From NCBI GenBank assembly GCA_947243795.1, contig OX365938.1, positions 1 to 64,000 of the forward strand: a stretch of DNA of 64,000 nt, given 5' to 3'. The position numbers and the translations under genes were made by a program. The notes beneath the pieces were generated by a model. The model was not told the DNA's origin, made no database searches, and saw nothing but the letters and a program-made list of their open reading frames with translations. Below are positions 41,201-52,041 of the stretch, piece after piece; within the stretch, counting starts at the first letter, position 1; each line of letters opens with the position of its first letter. The stretch is from Saccharomyces uvarum (Eukaryota; Ascomycota; Saccharomycetes; Saccharomycetales; Saccharomycetaceae).

Positions 41201-41537
41201 CGACGGTTTAAACGAATATTTCATCATGAAATGCGTCCCGATAATTTTCGAAATTCCCTTCAATCCAGTATACAAGTTTAACATAAAAGAGGGGAATTTC
41301 AAAACAATGGCATCTGACCTGGCAAGACTATTAAGAGAACTGTTCCTCGTTAACAACAACCCAACTACAAATGAAAACGAATGCGTGAAATACTTGACCC
41401 AAATATATCTCCCACAAATACAGCTACCCCAAGAACTAAGCATTCAGTTGGTTAACATGTTAACCACAATGGGCCAAAAGCAATTTGAAAAATGGTTCGT
41501 CGTTAATTTCATTTCCGTTTTGAAGCAGGATCAATAA
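38205..41537 (+). CDS. LOS1: Los1, tRNA exportin (exportin-t)
   Basis: A 1110-aa importin-beta-family receptor that exports tRNA from the nucleus with Ran-GTP; HEAT-repeat helices run throughout. The ATG at 38205 is chosen because MLERIQQLVNAVNDP is the conserved family start; the frame stays open 16 codons upstream but only with a TTG. The Exportin-1-like N-terminal region covers about residues 90-250. A nine-serine run coded by TCT/TCA/TCC (40248-40274, from residue 682) followed by Thr/Ala codons makes the protein about ten residues longer than S. cerevisiae Los1 (1100). The C-terminus FVVNFISVLKQDQ aligns with the family. Confidence 0.96.
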   Translation: MLERIQQLVNAVNDPSSDVATKRQAIELLNEIKSSENAMEIFISLVINENSNDLLKFYGLSTLVELMAEGLNANANGLNLIKFEITNWLKFQVLANKQNRLPDFLMNKIAEVLTTLFMLMYSDCNGNQWNSFFDDLMSLFQVDSAIGSTSPTTDGNNLSGLEFFNKLCLMINCEIADQNFIRSKESQLKNNNIKDWMRDNDIMKLNNIWFQFLKLDEQVVSQFPGLINSTLDCIGSFISWIDINLIIDANNYYLQLIYKFLNHKETKISCYNCILAIISKKMKPMDKLAFLNMINLTNELTYYHQTISMNPQIITFDNLEVWESLTKLITSFGMEFTIIIEQTNDDPKLDTLYKQSVISNVDTILVEKIIPILLEFMNNEFDSITGRTFPFWSNYLAFLKKYKASSPNFIPLHKDFLNNFQQICFRRMKFSDEEVTQDDFEEFNETIRFKLKNFQEIIVVIDPSLFLNNITQEISANLMNCKNENWQVFELTIYQIFNLSECIKNNYFGLIKNEIMTSQPSLTLVRFLNELLMMKDFLLTIDNEQIQILFMELIVKNYNFIFSASANTANATDDDEKYLLILNIFMSPFAMFNKRENVRLRSWYLFTRFLKLTRINLKKILYTNKTLVNEITNKISPLLHIKITSINAQGTDDNDTIFDNQLYLFEGIGFIITLNNNQGTTSSSSSSSSSNTTTATATMNYDILDQILTPLFTQLEGCITQGASPIVILECHHILMAIGTLARGLHIGLVPENQVNNMVVNKKLINDSLVHKFSNIAEVILVTFSFFNKFENIRDASRFTFARLIPILNNKILPFINKLIELILSSTDLKSWEMIDFLGFLSQLIHMFNTDLSCYQLFNQLLTPLINKVHSLIKEIDEQHDQQASINKPIDNTVTTTAAVNKNIVVTDSYRDKILLKKAYFTFLQSFTNNSVTSILLSDINRSILPAILNDMVTYTPQEIQETSMMKVSLNVLSNFIKRFGNGSCLDNDDINRDPNLKIDGLNEYFIMKCVPIIFEIPFNPVYKFNIKEGNFKTMASDLARLLRELFLVNNNPTTNENECVKYLTQIYLPQIQLPQELSIQLVNMLTTMGQKQFEKWFVVNFISVLKQDQ

Positions 41538-41896
41538 CTTTCATGCACAGAATAAAACAAAACAATAAAAGGCAAAAGAAACCTAAAAATTAAAGTTATA
41601 TTGTATGTCAATATTTATATTTATAGTACGTGATTATGATCACCATTAACTCTAAATGTACACCTTCAGGTGAAGATAGTAATAGATATAACCTCTTATT
41701 TTGTGACGCATAATCGGTGTTACTCTTGAATAATTCATAGATCGTAACGTAAAGAATGACTAATATTCCACATTTTTTTAATTTCAAAGAAAATCGTTGG
41801 AAGCTTCAAAAAGGATCAGGTGAGAAGTAAGTGTAAGACGATGTTCTAGCCTGTAAACGACACAAAAACTAGCATAGCAGGACTTTGACTCGGACA
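41538..41896. other. LOS1/EAP1 intergenic region
   Basis: AT-rich. It contains ATTTATATTTA at 41613-41623, an 11/11 match to the ARS consensus WTTTAYRTTTW, but with no clear extended match, so origin function is doubtful. It also serves as the EAP1 promoter. Confidence 0.5.
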
Positions 41897-43798
41897 ATGG
41901 AACTTAACGACCCTTCAATTATATCAGCCACCCAGTTTTCTGGTGAATCGCCGGACGGAGAAGCTGCTGCCGCTACTCACAAATCGCAACAAGCCATCTC
42001 GAATCTATTTCAGAAATTGGACAAAAAGGACAAACAGGAAAGACCAATCGGTAGTATAGAATCCCCGAATGATAGCTCTACCGCTTCCGTGGCCACGAGC
42101 ACTAACAGCAAAGAGAGTAATAGTAAAAAAAATAAAAAAACGGCCATGCTAAACTTTAGTAGTTTGACGGATCCTATAACGAACTATAAGCCAATGGAGC
42201 TGAAATACAAGACATACGCATACTCCATGAATGAACTGTACCATTTGAAGCCGTCCTTAACAAGTGCCTCGTATGAAGAAGACCCGCTTACAGCGGAGCT
42301 TGTGAAGAGTCTACCTAAGAGGAAGTTTTGGCGATTGCGCATGGGACCTCCAGACCAAAAGCATGCTAATAATCATCATTTCAGCGGAAGCAATGGTGCA
42401 AGTAACTGGAAGGCCGGTTATAAAAATGGCAAGAACGAAGAGAGGAGAATGAGTAGAACCAAGAACATGCAGGGGGGCAAAAGAAGATCTCAGCATGATG
42501 ATGAAGACAAAAAGATCGAACAAGAAATGCTAGAAATGGAAAAGAATTTGCAATTAGGTGGTGATGTAGGTCATTCAATGGCAGATTTTGAAGATTGGAA
42601 GGCAAAGATGAAAGAGCTCGAATTGAAAAAAATCTCCAAAACTAACGGAACCAACAACTCCACAGCAGCTGCTCCAAGGGAAAGCACCACACAAGACACT
42701 CCAGATGATTTGAGACCTGCGATGCCAACCGGTTCTAGCTCGATAACAGATTTCTTGAATCAGAAAAGACAAGAAAAGAAGGAAGAACCTCCACAACAGA
42801 CTCCTGCCAAACCCATTAGGAAACCAACTATGCCCAAAGCCAACATAGAACAGGCTAATGATTTAGAAACAAATTCGGATTTAGGTAAAAGTTCATCATC
42901 TCGCTTTTCATCATTTTTCAATAAGTCCGCCACTTCATTGCCTTCATTAGACGCCAATAATCAGGCGCCGTCACCAGGCGCATCTGTAGTAAACAATGAT
43001 GATAACAGCACACCACGTCAAAGTGGTTCAAGATTGATGTCTTTTTTCAAAGAATCTAGATCAAGTACTCCAAATTCAGAGCCACAACCGCTGTCTACCT
43101 CCGATAAAGATACAAGAAAGATACAAACTCCTCCGCAATTTCAACAGCAACCTCAACCTCCACAGCAAATGCAATCAATGGCATTTCCACAGCATCCTCC
43201 TAATAATAGTGCATTCTTTAACGGGCTATTGAATAAAGGGAAAAGCGAAACTAACACTCCACCTCCACCTCCAGGTCTAGTCCCTCATCAAGGTCCACAG
43301 TTTCTTATGATGGGGGTGCCACAAAACTTTTCACAACAAATGATGCCACCTCCACCAGGCCTTGTTCAGTTCCAAAAAGATTCTAAAGATGTAAATAAAA
43401 AGCATAACAAGCAACCAAGGCAAAACAAAAACGCAAACGGAAACAGAAATAACAAAGGAAAACAAGCAGCAACAGCAGCAACAGATATGCCTCAACAGCA
43501 ATTCATGCCACCACCTCCACCACCAGGATTTTTCCCCATGCATCCTAATTTCCCCAATGGCCCATTACCACCATTACCGCAGGGATTTCCCATGCCACCA
43601 AATGGCATGTTACCAGCAGGTCAACAACCACAGCCACCTTATCCAAATATGATGCTTCAGGGTAATTTCCCACCCAATTTCCAGCAAGGCTTTAGAAACA
43701 ATCCCCCTATGCCAATGCCACCTATGGTTAATGCTAATAGCGACAATGTTTCAAATCAATTGCCACCGGGATTAAACTCTAAAAAGAATATAAAATGA
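41897..43798 (+). CDS. EAP1: Eap1, eIF4E-binding translation repressor
   Basis: A 633-aa, largely disordered protein that binds eIF4E (Cdc33) in competition with eIF4G, dampens cap-dependent translation and promotes decapping; it acts below TOR. The start is the ATG at 41897 (MELNDPSIIS), since upstream frame only offers TTG. The canonical eIF4E motif YxxxxL is YSMNELY at residues 109-115. It is followed by a basic RMGPPDQKHANNHHF block, a Lys/Glu-rich helix, Ser-rich stretches (SSSSRFSSFFNKS), and a Pro/Met/Gln-rich C-terminal third with several PPPPPG and PPPPGL repeats. It ends QLPPGLNSKKNIK. Length is within one residue of S. cerevisiae. Confidence 0.96.
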   Translation: MELNDPSIISATQFSGESPDGEAAAATHKSQQAISNLFQKLDKKDKQERPIGSIESPNDSSTASVATSTNSKESNSKKNKKTAMLNFSSLTDPITNYKPMELKYKTYAYSMNELYHLKPSLTSASYEEDPLTAELVKSLPKRKFWRLRMGPPDQKHANNHHFSGSNGASNWKAGYKNGKNEERRMSRTKNMQGGKRRSQHDDEDKKIEQEMLEMEKNLQLGGDVGHSMADFEDWKAKMKELELKKISKTNGTNNSTAAAPRESTTQDTPDDLRPAMPTGSSSITDFLNQKRQEKKEEPPQQTPAKPIRKPTMPKANIEQANDLETNSDLGKSSSSRFSSFFNKSATSLPSLDANNQAPSPGASVVNNDDNSTPRQSGSRLMSFFKESRSSTPNSEPQPLSTSDKDTRKIQTPPQFQQQPQPPQQMQSMAFPQHPPNNSAFFNGLLNKGKSETNTPPPPPGLVPHQGPQFLMMGVPQNFSQQMMPPPPGLVQFQKDSKDVNKKHNKQPRQNKNANGNRNNKGKQAATAATDMPQQQFMPPPPPPGFFPMHPNFPNGPLPPLPQGFPMPPNGMLPAGQQPQPPYPNMMLQGNFPPNFQQGFRNNPPMPMPPMVNANSDNVSNQLPPGLNSKKNIK

Positions 43799-43969
43799 AA
43801 AGCGCAGCCAATACGTAGTGACCTGCTTTTTTCTTCTTTTCGCACCTATATTGTTCAGAGTTTGTATATAACATGTATCCTATATTATCTTATCCTATCA
43901 TCATCTCATACTGTTTGATTTACTTGTTAACATCCTATTTTTGTTTTAGCCGAAGTAAACACTTTGAAG

Positions 43970-43986
43970 AACAAAACATAAACAAA
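43970..43986 (-). other. Putative replication origin ACS (ARS1103 position)
   Basis: In the 260-bp space between convergent EAP1 and TOR2, bases 43970-43986 match the reverse complement of the extended ARS consensus WWWWTTTAYRTTTWGTT at 16 of 17 positions. Surrounding sequence is A/T-rich. S. cerevisiae ARS1103, as I recall, lies in this same gap. Activity is not testable from sequence. Confidence 0.6.
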
Positions 43987-44057
43987 AAATGTAGAATATA
44001 TATTGAATGCCTATAAAAATCACCTACATGTGAAAAGGTAACAATGCAATGATGAAA

Positions 44058-47000
44058 CTACCAAAAAGGACACCAACCTATGTAATGCTGGCATAGGTTT
44101 TCCACGGAGGTAGCTTGTTGAATCAATTTATCTACTTGCTCTGGCACATCCAAATCGCTGAACCTTCTTATATCATTTCCTGTCAATTTATCTGTTATAC
44201 GTTTCAAAACCAACATAGCCCTTGCATTTCTGATAGCATTTTTGTGTTCATTTTCTACTTTTTGAACTTCTTCTTCCGTAATAGTACCATTACTCAATAG
44301 CTCATTGGCGTTCATTACGGGCAATTGAATACCAGTCTCCTCTTCGATTTTCTTTGTTGTTAAATCAAAACCCCAGTTAATCAAAGGATCGAAAGCAAAG
44401 GCTTCGAGGATGGCCATCAAAGAATCTTTATTATCTCTGAGAACTTTCATAACATTTTCACAAGTGATACGGAAACTTCCTTCAATACCACTTACTTCCA
44501 TTGCATAAGTTAGCATTCGTGTTAACCTAAACGGCACTTTCTCAGGAAACTTTTCTCTCAAGATGGCAGCTTCGAAACAATCACCGAAGTCAATATGAAT
44601 AACTTTACCAGTAATTCTATCTAACATCAAGTTACTAGGATGTCGATCACCCAGTCCCAAGATATAGCCAGTCATGGACATGACCGCTAATGATCTCGTG
44701 TAAGTAGTTCTACGTTCCAGCCATGTTTCCGATGACCTACTCTTCAACCACAGCACCTTATAAAGATCTTGCCCTTCTGTATTGTTCAAAGCATATGTAA
44801 AAACTTCCACTTTTTGTAATAAGGTCAAATTGTCATAATCTGGTGCCATTTGTAACATGACCCAATGTTCGATGTTCAACGGAATTTTTTTAGCTTCTCT
44901 GTGCTCTTTAATTAAAACATGAAATGTATCACTATTTGGCACCCAACCTAATAGCCCGGATTTAGGAGATAGCGGAATTGCAGGATATTGTTGGATATCT
45001 AAATGTCTTCTAAAGCACTCAGCATCATTTTGCAACAATGTGTTAACCAAACCAAACAATTGCATAACCAAACTATCTTGTCTGATATCTTCATGACCTT
45101 TCAAAATACACTTATAATCCTTACCATCACTACCTTTAATACAGAACTTTCTTGGTCTCTGTTTAGATGAGATCACTGAAAACACAGGCTCGAACTTGGA
45201 TATCTTAACTATTGGCTTCCCACCAGCATAAGTCCCGGGGACAGCTAAATCTAAGTCATGGGCAGTTAACAACTTTGGTGAAACATGCTGTAATTCCAAT
45301 GTCTGTAGTTGCGGTAATTGCTTACTGATCTTTCTAAAGACATTGTAGTAAATATCCCATGCTTGATTTAAGTTACTAACATCTTTAGATTTTTTGTAAT
45401 TCATTAACCATTCATAGGCATCATTTAAATCCCTTCCAAATGAGTTTTGAAAAGAAATTTCTCTCAAGGTCTCGGGACCTCTCTTTAGCATTTCATACAA
45501 AGGTTCTAAAGCGGCAAACATTTTCTCTGTATTGTGCTCGCCAAAAAACTGCTTACTAGCATCGTCCAAACCTTCATACCATTGCTCGTGCCATAGCACG
45601 GCTACTCGAATTAATTCGTGACTGACAAGTTCTGCCTGGTCGACTAGAACTGGGCTGTGTATTCTCATCTTTTCGATAATAGACAGAGCTGCCTTTTGTC
45701 TCGATAGAGATTCAGACTTGATTGCGACCATTAACGGATATACTAATGCTTGTGGATGAGCCTTACCCAAGTTTGACAACAGTGAAATTAATGATCTGCT
45801 AACGAGTTGATTTGGCTGATGAATTCTGGATATCAATTGCGGCAATACTTCCAACCACGTACCAATTTGAATTAAATTAAAGCCATCGTGCATTGCTTGG
45901 GTCGCTTCTGGGATACCACCAAATGTGAACCATAAAGTTAACAATCTTAAGGCATCCTGAAGAGAGCTTGATTCCGATAAAGAAATAGAATGAAAAAACC
46001 CTTTAATCGCTGGGATCACATGCCTCTGTATCAGATTAGAGGAATAGTGAACCTCCTTAGCATCAAATGTATTAACCCCAATCATACCATTTCCAAATTC
46101 ATTCATGTCGCTACTAGAAGCAGAATCGCCACCTTCCTGCTTCTTTTTTGAGACGGATGTCATCATAGAAATAACCTCAAAATTGGCTAATGCCCAATTG
46201 TGCCAGGCTTTGTACCAAGTATTGTCAAAATGCGTAGCAAGCAGATATGAGCCCAAGATCGAGTCTGGATTACTTAATCTCCATTTAGGCTGCAAGCAAA
46301 CTCTCCATTCTCCTTGCTTTAAGAAACAACGGGCCAGAAGCTTAGTATAGTCCTCGATATGACGCGGAATTTTTTTGCTTCGTTGAGGAACACTTTGAGC
46401 AATCATATTATTTGGATCTAAACCCAAATCATGTGCCATTCTAGAAGTAAAGTTGATTAATTGCTTCAGAGCTTCATCTTGCGATCCTGTAGCCCATAAG
46501 TACTTCAGCTGTGCATAAACAACTGGAGGTGATGCTTTAGCTGTATTGGGGTGATCAGGATCATCTGTTTCTTCAAGTAATGTATTCAAGACTTTCTTGG
46601 CTAACGCCATTCTGCCGGATTTCCTACACAAGTTAGCAAACTTAATCCTCATCTGGGCGTCTTGCTTTGGCTTTATTACCAATGATCTTACACGCAAAAT
46701 TCTTTGCCACACATCAATATTTTTTTGACAACCCAATAATCTTGTATTCCAAGTCTCTCTCATAATAAAACGCTTATCGGAGTTTTGCGGTAGTTTCTTG
46801 TACTTTATAATTTCTTCTAACTCTGCTATAATTTGTGCTCTGACGACGACGACATATGCTCTATTATAGCTTTCATTAACGAGCGCCGACAGTTCAGTAA
46901 CCAAAAGATCTCTTGCGTTAAAAATATGGGCCTCTGCTTTCTTAAAGTTATTCCTATGCAGACACAAAATTGCATCATAAAATTCTTTATCTGGTGACTG

Positions 47001-50000
47001 AGATTTCATGACGCTTGTATATTGAGCTATTTCATCCCATTGTTCTAAGCCCCAGGCAGCACCAGCTGCTAATGGTGCCATAGACTTTTTCACGTCAGGC
47101 TTTGCCGCACTCCATTTTTGAGAAGCTAAATTTGCAAGTTGTTCCCATTCTCCAAGGGCATATAGTGATCTTAACTTCCCCATCATGACCTCAACCGAGT
47201 CTTCGCCAGCTGCCTCTCTCTCATTATAGGCCGTAAGAGCATCTTCCCAACGTTGTAGCTTCTCGTACCACGTTTCTTTCAGCTGTAATTCATTGTGCTG
47301 TTGTGCGTGCTTCAAAATTCCAATGGCAGAATCTGTTTGATGGAGTTGATTATTGATGCTAATCAATGATTCTATTGTAGAATTTGTTGGCTCATCTAAG
47401 AACTCAACCTCTTTATAATGCAATGCCTTTGCAAAAGCGTGACATTTTTGAGCGTACTTACCTAATGTATGAATTGGGATTGGTAGCGGCTTATCATCGT
47501 GCTCCATAAATTCCACTAGGTTCAACAACATTTGATAAATTTCGGGAGGGTTTTCAGAAGATGATAAAGCTTTACACAGGGCTTGAACTAAGTCTTCTTG
47601 ATATGCGATTTGGAGTTCAACCCAGCAACTCGAAAATGAAGCATTAAATAATTCTCTTGCCAAAGGGTAGTAAACGCCGACCAAGCTCGAACATGCACGT
47701 AAAGAGGCAGAAGGTGACTCTTTTAATAATTGAATAGATAATCTCCTTATCCATTCTTGCCAGTCTTCCTTTGTTTTCTGCTGGGAGCAATACCATGCGT
47801 TCTTCAAAATATTTTGATTTACAGGCAATTTTTTTACTTGGGTTTCATCCTCATACTTATCCTTTATAGGCACTTCATTATCTTTATCGAATATGATATT
47901 TGTTGGCAAGCCTTCATTGTTCAACAACTTATTGACAAGTTGATCATACACAGAATGTTGAATTCTATTTCTTAGCAACGTTTTGTTAACTGCTGGTATA
48001 AATATGACAAAGTCAGTGCCCAATTGTAAAAGAAGCAAGCTTAATGTATTCATGGTTGCCTTTGTTAGCTCTTTGTCCCCATTATTCAAGATTCGCACCA
48101 ATGCTTGAACAATCCTTGATGACATTTCTGAGAGATTAATATTCTTTGCTAATCTCCCCAATGTGATAATTGAAATTTTCTTTAAACTTCCAGCAGAGTA
48201 CTCTGTCATTCTTACGACGACAGGCATAATTAAATGGGAATAATCCTCTAAATTGGATCCAAATGCCACCAAAGACTTCAGTATACGGATAGAAACGATT
48301 TTTTTATTAGATTGGTCGTTCTCAAGGATATCGAGGAAAAATGTCAAAGTTTCCGGAACGAATCTTTTGAACTCACCTTCTAAGGCTTTAGATATCGATT
48401 CAATAACCGATATTATTGTGATTTGTAATTTGATGATTGAGAAAAATTCCTTGATTACACTATAAATTTTCTCGACATGAGGCCTAATATGCTGTTTGAC
48501 AATCAATATAAGTGAACAAAGTTGTTGAAAATAGAATTCCAGTTGTGATGGTGGACATGAACGCATCACCAGGATAATACCTGGAATTATCTGATCTAAA
48601 AATGAGACACAACGTAAACCTAGGCTTTGAAAGATATGCATAATTGCTTGGATAGACGCTGTATGATGAGATGATAAAGATGGGTCATTTAGAATTTTCA
48701 TAAGGTTATGGATGACTACAGTGGGGTAATATTCGTCATTAGACGGAGACACTCCTTGCATTAATAATGCGATGTCAATTGAAGGCGCGTTTTGCTCTAC
48801 TGAACTCTTTGACTTCGACGTCACTTCTATTTCCCTATGTTTATATGGATCAAGGGCACCTAGGATCCCAATTAAGCGAACTGTTCCACGTCTTATATGA
48901 GGATTATTTTCGGTCTTTAAAATATTAACCAAAATACCGAGTAATTCTGGATAATCCAATAAAGGTCCAATGACATAGCCAGATGCGGCTGCTAGTTGTC
49001 CCAGCGTCGTTAGTGCTGCGTCTCTTTTGAAAGAGTTCGATTGGTCCTGAAAAGTACTGATAATAAGTGGCATTAATTCCTTTAGATAGCGTGCCATTTC
49101 CTTTCCGCCGACAACCGACAATTCACCAAGAACTTTTAATGCTGTGGATGCAACCGCCGATGAAGCGTCTTCACACTTGGGAAGAATGACGTCTAAAATA
49201 GGATCGATATAGGGTTTAGCTACTTCATCACTAGAATTTATCAAAGTACACAATAATGTTGCACTTTCTTCTTTTTTCTTTGGCATATTTGAGTATTTCA
49301 GTTGCGTCAATAGCTCCAACAAAGTCTTTCTCAAAGAAGGAACTACATAAGCAGGATTAACGGAACTTAATCTACCTATGGTTTTAATAGCTTCTAATTG
49401 AATACCAAATATTTCATCATTCAATGCCATGAAAAGTAAGCGTAAATTATCTGGTTGTGCCAGTTGAGGATCAAAGTTCGAACCCATATGCTGCAAAATT
49501 TCTAATCTAATCTCTGCAACTGGATCAGTTATTGCGATCATCAAGAGTTTGCTTAATACCTCGGATACGGAATGTAAAGCATGAACTGACGTTTGCTTAC
49601 AGATATCATCTTTGATAAATAAATCACAAGAGGTTAATGCAGCTAATTTTCTAACAGATGGATCTTCATGTTCAATATAGGAAATGGTGATCAACCTAAC
49701 AAATTCAGTCAAGGAGTATTGATGATGAACTAGTTGTAACATCTTAAAGCATTGAATCAAAATTTGTGCATCTGTAATATCGTCGTTAGATTCTGCAGTT
49801 TTCTTCATAAAACTCTGATTTCTTAACTTACGGGCCTTTTCAATGGAGAATTGATTATTGAAATCGTATTGATTTGATTGAATGAATTTCTCACCAGATA
49901 ATGATATGGACAATATATTCAAAATCCTCGAATTAACCGTAGGTTCCAAAGAGGGTATTTTTTCGTTAAGGATCATTAAAGTCTCTTGCATATGATCAGA

Positions 50001-51479
50001 CAAGGGACAGTTGAGCATCAGATTGAGAAGGTCCTTATTCAAATGCTTAGCAAACGCTGGGCCTAAGGCATATGCTAATTTACCAATACAGTAAAACAAG
50101 TCCTTTTCAAACTGCTTTCTTACTTTAAATTTAGTCCTTAGACCTTCCCTGATATTATCTAGGATAGGTGTCATATAACTTGAAATATTAGAGCCGACTT
50201 CAAACGCAATATCACCTATTGAAACTAATATGAAAGGTTTGTCAGAGATATTTGTGGCATTAGCGTCAATATTTTTCAAGTATGTTAAATAATAAACCAT
50301 AATCCTATCAAGATATTTCTTGGTGAAAACGGCCGGGTCAAAAGCAGCCAAAAGAGGTAAAATGGCATATACTTCTCTTCTAATAACATCGAATTTATAG
50401 TCCTTGTATTTCATTGTAGATTTGTAGATGTCATCATACTTACCTCTTAAATAAGGTGCCTTCAAACTAAGTAGCTCTCGAAAAACCAATAAAGTAGCAT
50501 GGACTGAATCGTTTGTATTGAGGCCTAAACCATGACTACAACCTTGTGATAATCTTTGAAACCATTGTTTTCCCAGAGCAGGGTCTCTGTCTTGAATGAT
50601 AGCTAGACATTTACCTAAAGCCACTGCTGCATCGAGCCGTATGACAAGTTTAGCATCTCTTAATGGCATCCATATATTGTCTAGAATGGAATTAACGTAT
50701 GGATATAAAAGGTAAGGTGAATTGTCGGCCAATGCCTTTATAATCAATAGTGCAGCATGCCGCCTGTATTCCATTTTAGAGTTTGAAGAGCTATTGTCTG
50801 CCGTCAGAGTTAGCCAATCAATACAGGTTTTTACTTCAAACTCGACAAAATCTGAAGTTAGTGTACCACCCGGTACAGCCAATCTACCCAAGGTATTAGC
50901 GGCTAATCTCATGACCTCGATGTCACTAGACGGAATTAAGACACGTAGATAATTTGCCAGTCGTGGGGTCTGGTTAGGTAGTTCTTCCGTACTCAAATAA
51001 AATGAAATCAAAGTATCAACTGCGATAATACCACCTATTTTTTCGCTTGATGTAAAGCCATGAATTAGTTCAAAAATTTTGTTATTTAAGCTGTTACTAA
51101 ACCTTTGAAACTGTTCTACAGAGACCTCTCTTGCTAAAGATGTCAAAGTAGTGTTTAATTCATTAGCACCAGAGGCTCGCTCTTGTGGTACATCGCTTTT
51201 CAGTCTATCAAAGATTAAATTTAAAGTGGAGAAAGTTGTGTCTAATTCTGAGTCTACAAAAGATATTTTTCCGTTATGGGCAACAGAACCAGTAATAGCT
51301 CTACCGGAATCGTTGGGGCCATTGTGATTGGAATCTGTGCCTGAAGTTGTAGACATCTCATCATCGTGGGAACGTGATTTATGCGAAAGCTTCTTTCTTG
51401 TTCTATGCTTACCTTCTGCCCGTTGCCGTAGCGATAACAGATTAGGTGGGGTAGTGTACTTGTTAATGTATTTATTCAT
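44058..51479 (-). CDS. TOR2: Tor2, PIK-related kinase of TORC1 and TORC2
   Basis: A 2473-aa essential Ser/Thr kinase. As part of TORC2 (with Avo1, Avo3, Lst8) at the plasma membrane it controls actin polarity and sphingolipids; it can replace Tor1 in TORC1. About 1300 residues of N-terminal HEAT repeats are followed by the FAT domain. The FRB rapamycin-FKBP12 site is recognisable by [20 protein letters not shown]. The kinase core has [13 protein letters not shown] (catalytic loop) and HIDFGDCFE (DFG). The C-terminal FATC ends [10 protein letters not shown]. Length is one residue short of S. cerevisiae Tor2; the Lys/Arg-rich N-terminal tail marks it as TOR2 rather than TOR1. Confidence 0.99.
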   Translation of the reverse strand: MNKYINKYTTPPNLLSLRQRAEGKHRTRKKLSHKSRSHDDEMSTTSGTDSNHNGPNDSGRAITGSVAHNGKISFVDSELDTTFSTLNLIFDRLKSDVPQERASGANELNTTLTSLAREVSVEQFQRFSNSLNNKIFELIHGFTSSEKIGGIIAVDTLISFYLSTEELPNQTPRLANYLRVLIPSSDIEVMRLAANTLGRLAVPGGTLTSDFVEFEVKTCIDWLTLTADNSSSNSKMEYRRHAALLIIKALADNSPYLLYPYVNSILDNIWMPLRDAKLVIRLDAAVALGKCLAIIQDRDPALGKQWFQRLSQGCSHGLGLNTNDSVHATLLVFRELLSLKAPYLRGKYDDIYKSTMKYKDYKFDVIRREVYAILPLLAAFDPAVFTKKYLDRIMVYYLTYLKNIDANATNISDKPFILVSIGDIAFEVGSNISSYMTPILDNIREGLRTKFKVRKQFEKDLFYCIGKLAYALGPAFAKHLNKDLLNLMLNCPLSDHMQETLMILNEKIPSLEPTVNSRILNILSISLSGEKFIQSNQYDFNNQFSIEKARKLRNQSFMKKTAESNDDITDAQILIQCFKMLQLVHHQYSLTEFVRLITISYIEHEDPSVRKLAALTSCDLFIKDDICKQTSVHALHSVSEVLSKLLMIAITDPVAEIRLEILQHMGSNFDPQLAQPDNLRLLFMALNDEIFGIQLEAIKTIGRLSSVNPAYVVPSLRKTLLELLTQLKYSNMPKKKEESATLLCTLINSSDEVAKPYIDPILDVILPKCEDASSAVASTALKVLGELSVVGGKEMARYLKELMPLIISTFQDQSNSFKRDAALTTLGQLAAASGYVIGPLLDYPELLGILVNILKTENNPHIRRGTVRLIGILGALDPYKHREIEVTSKSKSSVEQNAPSIDIALLMQGVSPSNDEYYPTVVIHNLMKILNDPSLSSHHTASIQAIMHIFQSLGLRCVSFLDQIIPGIILVMRSCPPSQLEFYFQQLCSLILIVKQHIRPHVEKIYSVIKEFFSIIKLQITIISVIESISKALEGEFKRFVPETLTFFLDILENDQSNKKIVSIRILKSLVAFGSNLEDYSHLIMPVVVRMTEYSAGSLKKISIITLGRLAKNINLSEMSSRIVQALVRILNNGDKELTKATMNTLSLLLLQLGTDFVIFIPAVNKTLLRNRIQHSVYDQLVNKLLNNEGLPTNIIFDKDNEVPIKDKYEDETQVKKLPVNQNILKNAWYCSQQKTKEDWQEWIRRLSIQLLKESPSASLRACSSLVGVYYPLARELFNASFSSCWVELQIAYQEDLVQALCKALSSSENPPEIYQMLLNLVEFMEHDDKPLPIPIHTLGKYAQKCHAFAKALHYKEVEFLDEPTNSTIESLISINNQLHQTDSAIGILKHAQQHNELQLKETWYEKLQRWEDALTAYNEREAAGEDSVEVMMGKLRSLYALGEWEQLANLASQKWSAAKPDVKKSMAPLAAGAAWGLEQWDEIAQYTSVMKSQSPDKEFYDAILCLHRNNFKKAEAHIFNARDLLVTELSALVNESYNRAYVVVVRAQIIAELEEIIKYKKLPQNSDKRFIMRETWNTRLLGCQKNIDVWQRILRVRSLVIKPKQDAQMRIKFANLCRKSGRMALAKKVLNTLLEETDDPDHPNTAKASPPVVYAQLKYLWATGSQDEALKQLINFTSRMAHDLGLDPNNMIAQSVPQRSKKIPRHIEDYTKLLARCFLKQGEWRVCLQPKWRLSNPDSILGSYLLATHFDNTWYKAWHNWALANFEVISMMTSVSKKKQEGGDSASSSDMNEFGNGMIGVNTFDAKEVHYSSNLIQRHVIPAIKGFFHSISLSESSSLQDALRLLTLWFTFGGIPEATQAMHDGFNLIQIGTWLEVLPQLISRIHQPNQLVSRSLISLLSNLGKAHPQALVYPLMVAIKSESLSRQKAALSIIEKMRIHSPVLVDQAELVSHELIRVAVLWHEQWYEGLDDASKQFFGEHNTEKMFAALEPLYEMLKRGPETLREISFQNSFGRDLNDAYEWLMNYKKSKDVSNLNQAWDIYYNVFRKISKQLPQLQTLELQHVSPKLLTAHDLDLAVPGTYAGGKPIVKISKFEPVFSVISSKQRPRKFCIKGSDGKDYKCILKGHEDIRQDSLVMQLFGLVNTLLQNDAECFRRHLDIQQYPAIPLSPKSGLLGWVPNSDTFHVLIKEHREAKKIPLNIEHWVMLQMAPDYDNLTLLQKVEVFTYALNNTEGQDLYKVLWLKSRSSETWLERRTTYTRSLAVMSMTGYILGLGDRHPSNLMLDRITGKVIHIDFGDCFEAAILREKFPEKVPFRLTRMLTYAMEVSGIEGSFRITCENVMKVLRDNKDSLMAILEAFAFDPLINWGFDLTTKKIEEETGIQLPVMNANELLSNGTITEEEVQKVENEHKNAIRNARAMLVLKRITDKLTGNDIRRFSDLDVPEQVDKLIQQATSVENLCQHYIGWCPFW

Positions 51480-52041
51480 TCCTCATATGACGAAAATATA
51501 CGTTTAGAGATCGCTTAAGACAGAATGATGTTGATCTTAATAATTGTGATATTGGTACACCCAACTTCTCCCTTTCTTTTCTTAGTTATTCGTTAAGAAA
51601 TATGGTTGAAATGCGAATATAGAAGGATTAATCAGTTACAATGATGGATTGGTAATTTTTTTCTTAGGGTTGTACGCACTCTTAAAGTTTCAAGGTTTGA
51701 TGCGGTTCATATATGTCAATCTTGTTTAGGCATCTTTAGTGCATATGCTATCATCCGGGTAACCGAAACGACACAATTTAACGAATCAAGCAACATCTCA
51801 TAGAGTATTTCGTAAAGGAAAAAGTGATGGTATATAAAGCTGAGTTAACAGAATTAAGGTTTTACATGCATGTGATAGAAGGTTGATATGTATATACTTG
51901 ACTATTGTGTTGTTGTGTTGTGAAACTGCTTCGTTTTGATTTTTTGTCACTTGTTTTTGATGTCACGATGGAGTCAAGTAATGAAGGTAATAAATATATA
52001 ATACAAATGTGCAACTGTGGAAACTCTGGGAATAAGAGTGT
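51480..52041. other. TOR2 promoter and MNN4 3' region
   Basis: Both flanking genes are on the minus strand. A Reb1 site CCGGGTAA (reverse TTACCCGG) at 51755-51762 lies about 275 bp upstream of TOR2. A short TGTTGTGTTG repeat is near 51908. No gene is seen. Confidence 0.6.
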
